Shown: one piece after another, positions 59,442-64,000 of the stretch
How the letters are laid out: each line of letters begins with the position of its first letter
Numbering within the stretch: the first letter of the stretch is position 1
Assembly (NCBI GenBank): GCA_016292785.1
Contig: JAEDFL010000005.1
Span: forward strand, 14,867-78,866
DNA: 64,000 nt
Reading direction: 5' to 3'
Source: Clostridiaceae bacterium
Lineage (GTDB): Bacteria; Bacillota; Clostridia; Oscillospirales; Acutalibacteraceae
Notes under the pieces: model-generated
Database searches by the model: none
What the model was told of the DNA's origin: nothing
Seen by the model: the letters and a program-made list of their open reading frames with translations, nothing else
Position numbers and translations under genes: made by a program

Positions 59442-61827
59442 TTTTGCCTCCTTTGTTTTTGCGCTGTTCCTTTGCCTTGGCGGCATATTCTCTGCGCTTT
59501 GCTTTAAGCTCCTCTGCCTCTGCAAGTCGGCGGTTTATTTCCTCCTCGTTGCGTTTCTTTGATTCCTCGTAGCCTTGCTTTATGTCCTCGTAGTGCATAT
59601 AGTTTTCACGCTGTATAAGAAGCTTTTCTGCCTCAAGATAAGGCTTTGCGGCACGGGTATAAATTGAATTTTCGTCCGTGACCTCTTTGATTTTTTTGCG
59701 GACGGTTTCACGCTCTTTTCTAAGCGATTTTATTTTTTCTTTCGCTGTTTTTTCCGCTTCCTTGTCGTGCTGTTTTGAAGCTTCACGAAGCGCATTGACG
59801 GTTTCCTTTATTTCTGCGTCAAAGGCGTCCTCCTTTTCAAACAGCCGGTCGAAAATTCTGACGTCAAATTTTTCTATTCCGTCGGAATAATGCTTTTTGA
59901 GAGTTTTTTGAGAATCCTTTATCATTCTGACTCTGTTTATTTCATTTCGGCGGATTTCTTTTTCGGCATCGGTGTTTTTCGGCAAGCTCTTTGCCGCTTT
60001 CATCGAAGGAATTTCAAGAGAATAAAGACCTTCAAGTCCTGCGTCAAAAATCTTTTTCGCTTCTTCAACCTGAGACTTCACCGCCTCGGTTTCAAACTTG
60101 TTTATCTCATTGACAACGAACTGTGCAATCTCGATTTTTTCGTTTCGCTCTTTCAGCTTTTTGTATTCTTCCTTTGCCTTTTTAACGGCAGCCTTGTCTT
60201 TTGTTTTCTTTGCCTTTTTTATCCCGTCCTTTGTCGGCTTGACCGTGTCCTGACCGTAATAGAGCTTTGATTCCTCGATTATGTCGATCGCTTCAACGAG
60301 TGCGGCGTCGGACAGAACTCCGTTTCCGTAGTCCTCAAACAATGCCCTTATTTTAAGTACGGTCACCATCGCTTTCTGCTTGATCTCTGTCAGATCATAG
60401 AAGAAATACGGAATAACATTGAGTGACGCTCCGACCGTTGCGGCGATAATCAGCACGCTGCAAATATTCTTGAAATACATCGGATCGGAAAGCACCTCAT
60501 AGACGTTGCTTCCGTCAAAGCCGAGGCTTCTTGCAACCTCCTCGTTGAGTCCTGCACGGTCATAAAGCTCGGGCAGAGCCGAGTTGGTGAGGAGCGTGAT
60601 AAAGCTTCCGATCGCACCGACGGCAACAAACATTCCGTCAATTCGCTCGCCCGTGACATACTGCTGATAGTCTCTTATATCGCCGTTTACGCCGGGAGTA
60701 AGCAGGGTTACGGCGTGAGCCGCCATATAGTTAAAGAAGAAGCAGAACATCAGCGGCCAGATAATATGTGACAGGTCGCCGTAACGGATTATCGGCAGCA
60801 TCAGAATGATGAAAATAACATTGATGATATTGCTTATGACGAGAATTTTTCTCTTGCCCATAATTCTGATCAGAAACGGAATGAACAGCATAGGCCAGAG
60901 AGAGGCGTTTCCTCTGATGGTTATAATAAGGGAATACTCCGCCGCACTGCAGGCGTCCTGATAGCTGTAAAGCCAGTCCATAATACTTTGAACCGCATTT
61001 TCAAGAAAAGCAACCCATGTCGCAAGAGAAATAATCCAGAAATATTTGTTTCGGACAACGGCTCTGAGAGCGTCCATAAATTTTATTTTTATCGTATGTG
61101 TTTTTGCCTGTACGATTTTCTCCTCGGTATTGAAATAGGCAAGAAGTCCGAGGAAAAATCCGAATACAACCATCGGCGGATAAAAAGTTCTGTAAATCCT
61201 GATATCAACGAGTGTGTTTTCTCCCGTGATTGCCCTTGCCACAAGGGGAAGAATAATATTTCCGAGCGTCGGTGCAAAGGAATTTACTACGGACTTTATC
61301 GAGGTGACGTCGCTGCGCTCGATGGTATTCGGCGAAAGAACGTTTATGATGCTTACGTCTACATCATAGTAGAACATATAGAAAAATTGCAGACCGACGT
61401 TGTAGAGCAAAACCGTCAGACACTTCGCAAACATCGACATCCGTTCATAAGGCATGAAAACAAAACCGATCGTCAGTATGGCGGTCGGGATACCCATAGA
61501 CAGAATGAACGGACGGTATCGACCCTTTTTACTTCTTGATGAGTCGATTATTTTACCTCTGAGCGCCGTCAGCGGAAAGCTGATTATAACGCTGAGAAGA
61601 TAAATTATGTAAAGAGGCTTCGGCGCAATACCGATCGTGTTGCTCAAAAGGGTATTGCCAATGCTGATTATCATATTCTGAGCGCAGAAAACAACGAACT
61701 GTATTCCCAATCCGCCGACTGCAAGAGATACAATCTCCCTGAACGACATATACCGTCCCACCGGAGGCTTCTTCCAGTAAACTCTGATATCGTCGCAGAG
61801 CTCCGCCGCTTTTTCTTTGATATTCAT
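59434..61827 (-). CDS. GPH/MFS-type sugar transporter with a very long charged C-terminal tail
   Basis: A 797-residue protein. Residues 1-490 form a glycoside-pentoside-hexuronide cation symporter-like membrane domain (FREIVSLAVGGLGIQFVVFC, LRGKIIDSSRSKKGRYRPFI, which fits the DxxxRxKxGRxRP pattern, and LLTPGVNGDIRDYQQYVTGERIDG). The remaining 300 residues are Lys/Glu-rich helices, largely coiled coil, ending in KAKEQRKNKGGKNG. GPH proteins are normally 450-520 residues. ATG 61827 is chosen, eight bases from GAGG. It is the first gene of a pair with the GH5 hydrolase. Confidence 0.8.
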   Translation of the reverse strand: MNIKEKAAELCDDIRVYWKKPPVGRYMSFREIVSLAVGGLGIQFVVFCAQNMIISIGNTLLSNTIGIAPKPLYIIYLLSVIISFPLTALRGKIIDSSRSKKGRYRPFILSMGIPTAILTIGFVFMPYERMSMFAKCLTVLLYNVGLQFFYMFYYDVDVSIINVLSPNTIERSDVTSIKSVVNSFAPTLGNIILPLVARAITGENTLVDIRIYRTFYPPMVVFGFFLGLLAYFNTEEKIVQAKTHTIKIKFMDALRAVVRNKYFWIISLATWVAFLENAVQSIMDWLYSYQDACSAAEYSLIITIRGNASLWPMLFIPFLIRIMGKRKILVISNIINVIFIILMLPIIRYGDLSHIIWPLMFCFFFNYMAAHAVTLLTPGVNGDIRDYQQYVTGERIDGMFVAVGAIGSFITLLTNSALPELYDRAGLNEEVARSLGFDGSNVYEVLSDPMYFKNICSVLIIAATVGASLNVIPYFFYDLTEIKQKAMVTVLKIRALFEDYGNGVLSDAALVEAIDIIEESKLYYGQDTVKPTKDGIKKAKKTKDKAAVKKAKEEYKKLKERNEKIEIAQFVVNEINKFETEAVKSQVEEAKKIFDAGLEGLYSLEIPSMKAAKSLPKNTDAEKEIRRNEINRVRMIKDSQKTLKKHYSDGIEKFDVRIFDRLFEKEDAFDAEIKETVNALREASKQHDKEAEKTAKEKIKSLRKERETVRKKIKEVTDENSIYTRAAKPYLEAEKLLIQRENYMHYEDIKQGYEESKKRNEEEINRRLAEAEELKAKRREYAAKAKEQRKNKGGKNG

Positions 61828-61900
61828 TCGCATCACCTCGTAGATACTTATAAAAGGATTATATCATAGCGGCATATAAAAGTAAATCGGAACATTACAT

Positions 61901-61935
61901 AAAAAACCACCCCGATTTTTTCACAAATCGGAGTG
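61901..61935 (-). terminator. terminator of the HTH gene
   Basis: Minus strand CACTCCGATTT (61935-61925) pairs with AAATCGGGGTG (61918-61908), then GTTTTTT. Confidence 0.8.
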
Positions 61936-61945
61936 CGTAAAGTTT

Positions 61946-62368
61946 TTATTCAAATATTTTAAGACCAAGCTCATATAGCAGCTCGTTAATCTCAATGACT
62001 GTCAATTTGTTTTCAAGAGCAAAAAGAACAACGTTGTCCCTTTTGTTTTTTGCATAAAGAAGCGGAGCCGAACATTCAAGCAAAAAATGCTGAGACTCCT
62101 CGGCAGTCATTCCGAGACCGAAGCAGAACATCAACAGCTTGTCCCTTGACGGAGTTTTCGTTCCCGAAAGGATTTGATATGCGTAGTGCCTTTCAATGCC
62201 CGAACGGCGAATAACATCGGCTTTGACAAGCTTTCTTTTTTGTATTTCATCATTCAAAATCTCAAAAGGCTTTTTGTTGGAAAAGCTTATCTCATTGTCG
62301 TTGATATATTCGTTCAGGCTGTTACATTTTTTCAGCATTTCCTGTAGTTGCGCCGTGGTTTTTTTCAT
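61946..62368 (-). CDS. Xre-like helix-turn-helix protein
   Basis: A 140-residue protein. The middle holds a helix-turn-helix (KADVIRRSGIERHYAYQILSGTKTPSRDKLLMFCFGLGMTAEES), and the end is helical (LLYAKNKRDNVVLFALENKLTVIEINELLYELGLKIFE). The first 40 residues are a helical segment unlike a classic Cro fold. Divergent from a membrane Ser/Thr kinase with only 40 bases between, so both promoters overlap and the pair probably works together, with this protein as sensor output or kinase target (inference). Confidence 0.7.
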   Translation of the reverse strand: MKKTTAQLQEMLKKCNSLNEYINDNEISFSNKKPFEILNDEIQKRKLVKADVIRRSGIERHYAYQILSGTKTPSRDKLLMFCFGLGMTAEESQHFLLECSAPLLYAKNKRDNVVLFALENKLTVIEINELLYELGLKIFE

Positions 62369-62376
62369 GTTATAAT
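62348..62376 (+). promoter_or_regulatory. promoter for the Ser/Thr kinase gene
   Basis: TTGCGC 62348-62353 and TATAAT 62371-62376, 17-base spacer. The -35 lies inside the HTH coding region, so an HTH protein bound here could control both genes. Confidence 0.55.
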
Positions 62377-62408
62377 ACTCCTATCTTAAAGGATGGCGGT
62401 GATTATTT

Positions 62409-63452
62409 TTGAGCGAGCTTTCTCAGCGTTATGAACAGTGGAACATAAAAGAGCTGAAACGGATCAATGAAAAGTCGGTGATCGTCTTTGACGAAAGAAG
62501 CGGAGAAATAATGATAAAAAAGCGAGTTGACACCGATAATCTTCCCGTTATGCAGAAGCTTTGCCTGATACGTCACAAAAATCTATCCGCCGTATTAAAA
62601 GTTACGCAGGAGGACGGGGATTACTTTTCCTATTCCGAATTTGTTTCGGGCAGGTCAATACAAAATCTGATTGACAGCGGAACAATCTTTGATGAAAAAG
62701 AAGCGGTGAGAATAATTTCCGAGGTGTGCGACGGACTTGAAGTCCTGCACAAAAACGGAGTGATACACCGTGATATTACCGCCTCCAATATTATCCTATC
62801 TTATGACGGCAATGTCAAGATAATTGATTACGGTATTTCGAGATTGCCTAAACATAATGCCTCCCGTGATACATACATTCTCGGCACGGCAGGATATGCC
62901 GCTCCGGAGCAGTTCGGTTTTGCACAGAGCGACGAAAAAACCGATCTGTATTCGGTCGGAGTTCTGCTTAACGTTATGCTCACCGGAGCATTTCCGAGCG
63001 AAAAGCTTTATCCCGGGAAGCTCGGAAAAGTCATTTCACGCTGTACTGCCATTGATTCGGAAAAAAGATACAAAACGGTCAAAGAGGTCAAATCAGCCAT
63101 AAGAGGCAAAAAAGAGAAAAACAAATCCGCAAAGGGATTTCCCGGCTTCAGGACAAAAAATAAAATTATCCGAGCTGCAGCTGTTATCCTTTATGCCACC
63201 ATTTTGTTTTTTGAAATCGCTTTTGCATGGGTTGTATATTCAAATGCGGGATTATTGCATATGATTATTCAAATCATACTTTCTGTCGTAATCTTTGCGC
63301 TGATTATATTTATGATTTTTGATCCGAATAATATTTTGTCAAAATCAAAGCTTGCTTCGAGCGTCAGCGAACAGTCGTTGACAACGATAAAGGTTGTTGT
63401 TTCGACTTTTCTGATTTTGTTTGGGTTTTTATCAACGGTTTTTCTTTGCTGA
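62409..63452 (+). CDS. membrane-anchored Ser/Thr protein kinase
   Basis: A 347-residue Hanks-type kinase. Order: a short N-lobe lacking a clear glycine loop but with a possible beta-3 Lys (EIMIKKRVD), catalytic loop VIHRDITASNIIL (His120, Asp122), metal motif KIIDYGISR (Asp140, DYG rather than DFG), activation-segment end AAPEQFG (165-171) and a C-lobe. After residue 250 come three hydrophobic segments (AAVILYATILFFEIAFAWVVY onward), with no extracellular PASTA domains. TTG 62409 is the only plausible start. The signal and targets are unknown; the divergent HTH gene is a candidate. Confidence 0.85.
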   Translation: MSELSQRYEQWNIKELKRINEKSVIVFDERSGEIMIKKRVDTDNLPVMQKLCLIRHKNLSAVLKVTQEDGDYFSYSEFVSGRSIQNLIDSGTIFDEKEAVRIISEVCDGLEVLHKNGVIHRDITASNIILSYDGNVKIIDYGISRLPKHNASRDTYILGTAGYAAPEQFGFAQSDEKTDLYSVGVLLNVMLTGAFPSEKLYPGKLGKVISRCTAIDSEKRYKTVKEVKSAIRGKKEKNKSAKGFPGFRTKNKIIRAAAVILYATILFFEIAFAWVVYSNAGLLHMIIQIILSVVIFALIIFMIFDPNNILSKSKLASSVSEQSLTTIKVVVSTFLILFGFLSTVFLC

Positions 63453-63467
63453 CTTTCGTTCAAGCAC

Positions 63468-63507
63468 TAAACGGTTTATATCGAAACGCACCGATATAAA
63501 CCGTTTA
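63468..63507. terminator. bidirectional terminator between the kinase and DUF5067 genes
   Basis: A perfect 16-bp inverted repeat, TAAACGGTTTATATCG (63468-63483) with CGATATAAACCGTTTA (63492-63507), between convergent genes. Confidence 0.75.
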
Positions 63508-63530
63508 ATTGTTATGTTATTTCGCCTTAC

Positions 63531-64000
63531 TTAGAAATTAAATGTCTTTGTTACTTTTGTATCGTCAAAGCTCCACATCAAGCCGACTTCAACATCAACA
63601 GCCGACGAGGTATCGTTAAGCTTGTAAGCTACCTGAACGTCAATCGTAACACCCGGCTTGATTTCCTTAGACTGATTGTTGTTCTTATCAAAACTTTCAT
63701 CCATAAGGAAATAGACGTGTTCGGCCTCAACGCCGTTTTGATATGCATGATCGGTAAAAGTGATGTCAAAAGCCGCAGATTCTTTCGCATTGTTGGTAAA
63801 AGCGTATGTTACTACTGCAACAGGGTCGCCGTTATAATCCTTGTCAAGCTTACAGCTTTTGATCTCGATCTTGTAATCTCCAAGCTCGGAGGCTTTCTTT
63901 TCTTCGCTCGTGACAGAGCCTGCGGATTCGGTTGTGCCTGATTCACCCGATGTATCGGAATTTCCTCCCCCTGCGGCAACGGCAATAATAACCACCGCAA
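63531..64000 (-). CDS. DUF5067 domain protein, 5' end beyond the window
   Basis: At least 155 residues of a protein cut by the window edge. What is visible starts with the end of a hydrophobic anchor (VVIIAVAAGGG), a Ser/Gly/Thr linker (residues 10-35) and a DUF5067 immunoglobulin-like domain: DYKIEIKSCKLDKDYNGDPVAVVTYAFTNNAKESAAFDI, then SKEIKPGVTIDVQVAYKLNDTSSAVDVEV. Such proteins in gut Firmicutes are surface-exposed and anchored by an N-terminal membrane helix, often with a zinc ribbon before it. The true start is to the right of base 64000. Function unknown. Confidence 0.75.
   Translation of the reverse strand, partial: AVVIIAVAAGGGNSDTSGESGTTESAGSVTSEEKKASELGDYKIEIKSCKLDKDYNGDPVAVVTYAFTNNAKESAAFDITFTDHAYQNGVEAEHVYFLMDESFDKNNNQSKEIKPGVTIDVQVAYKLNDTSSAVDVEVGLMWSFDDTKVTKTFNF

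Noticed and set aside
1..64000. tRNA, rRNA, CRISPR array or complete prophage
   Set aside because: None could be recognised: no CCA-ended cloverleaf region, no regular spaced repeats, no integrase, portal or terminase frame.

Overview
The window reads as the chromosome of an anaerobic, endospore-forming Gram-positive gut bacterium of the class Clostridia, most likely a Ruminococcus-like member of the Oscillospiraceae. This is inferred from gene content: sporulation genes (sipL, yqfC-yqfD, ylbJ, a GerA/SpoVAF protein, a SleC-like cortex protein), a [FeFe]-hydrogenase maturase (hydE), a dockerin-bearing CotH protein of the cellulosome type, a T-box on pheST, a PyrR-type leader, and sigma-A promoters of the form TTGACA-N17-TATAAT before many units. 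Coding density is high. I see no rRNA, tRNA, CRISPR array or complete prophage.

Layout. 1-3.6 kb: C_GCAxxG redox-type protein, divergent from purB-gtrA-glycosyltransferase. 3.7-8.6 kb: ABC transporter with zinc ribbon, DUF1854 protein and DarA (c-di-AMP receptor), then a Na+/solute symporter behind an apparent leader-peptide attenuator. 8.6-9.0 kb: gene-free block of palindromes. 9.0-13.3 kb (minus): sugar dehydrogenase/isomerase pair, GtrA protein, sipL. 13.3-15.8 kb: tail-fibre-like leucine-rich protein behind a LexA box, divergent from manA. 15.9-19.3 kb (minus): spore germination and cortex genes. 19.4-23.4 kb (minus): small exopolysaccharide operon. 23.5-30.5 kb (minus): dipeptidase, coaD-rsmD, uvrC, an HPr paralogue with Ser15, rimM-trmD. 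30.5-32.7 kb: alpha-galactosidase, directly upstream of rimM on the same strand. 32.8-37.5 kb: radC, yqfC-yqfD, ylbJ, glycerate kinase. 37.7-40.1 kb: ylxM-ffh-rpsP-khpA, ending in a large composite hairpin. 40.3-44.1 kb: CotH-dockerin protein. 44.2-51.5 kb (minus): 5-formyl-THF cyclo-ligase, T-box-pheST, and a cation P-type ATPase behind a yybP-ykoY manganese riboswitch. 51.6-57.5 kb: tcdA, hydE, exonuclease, pyrR-uraA, thiamine pyrophosphokinase. 57.5-57.9 kb: MITE-like palindromic repeats. 58-61.8 kb (minus): GH5 hydrolase and a GPH-type transporter with a very long charged tail. 61.9-64 kb: HTH protein divergent from a membrane Ser/Thr kinase, then a DUF5067 protein cut by the window edge.

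How it fits together: glycan use (GH36, GH5, sugar transporter, CotH-dockerin, sugar dehydrogenases, ManA, glycerate kinase) sits among housekeeping translation genes and sporulation genes. Much control appears RNA-based: T-box, Mn riboswitch, PyrR leader, and the proposed aromatic leader-peptide attenuator at 6.9-7.1 kb. With the SOS-boxed tail-fibre-like gene at 13.4-14.8 kb, that attenuator is the most interesting candidate here. Function calls rest on motif recognition without database searches.
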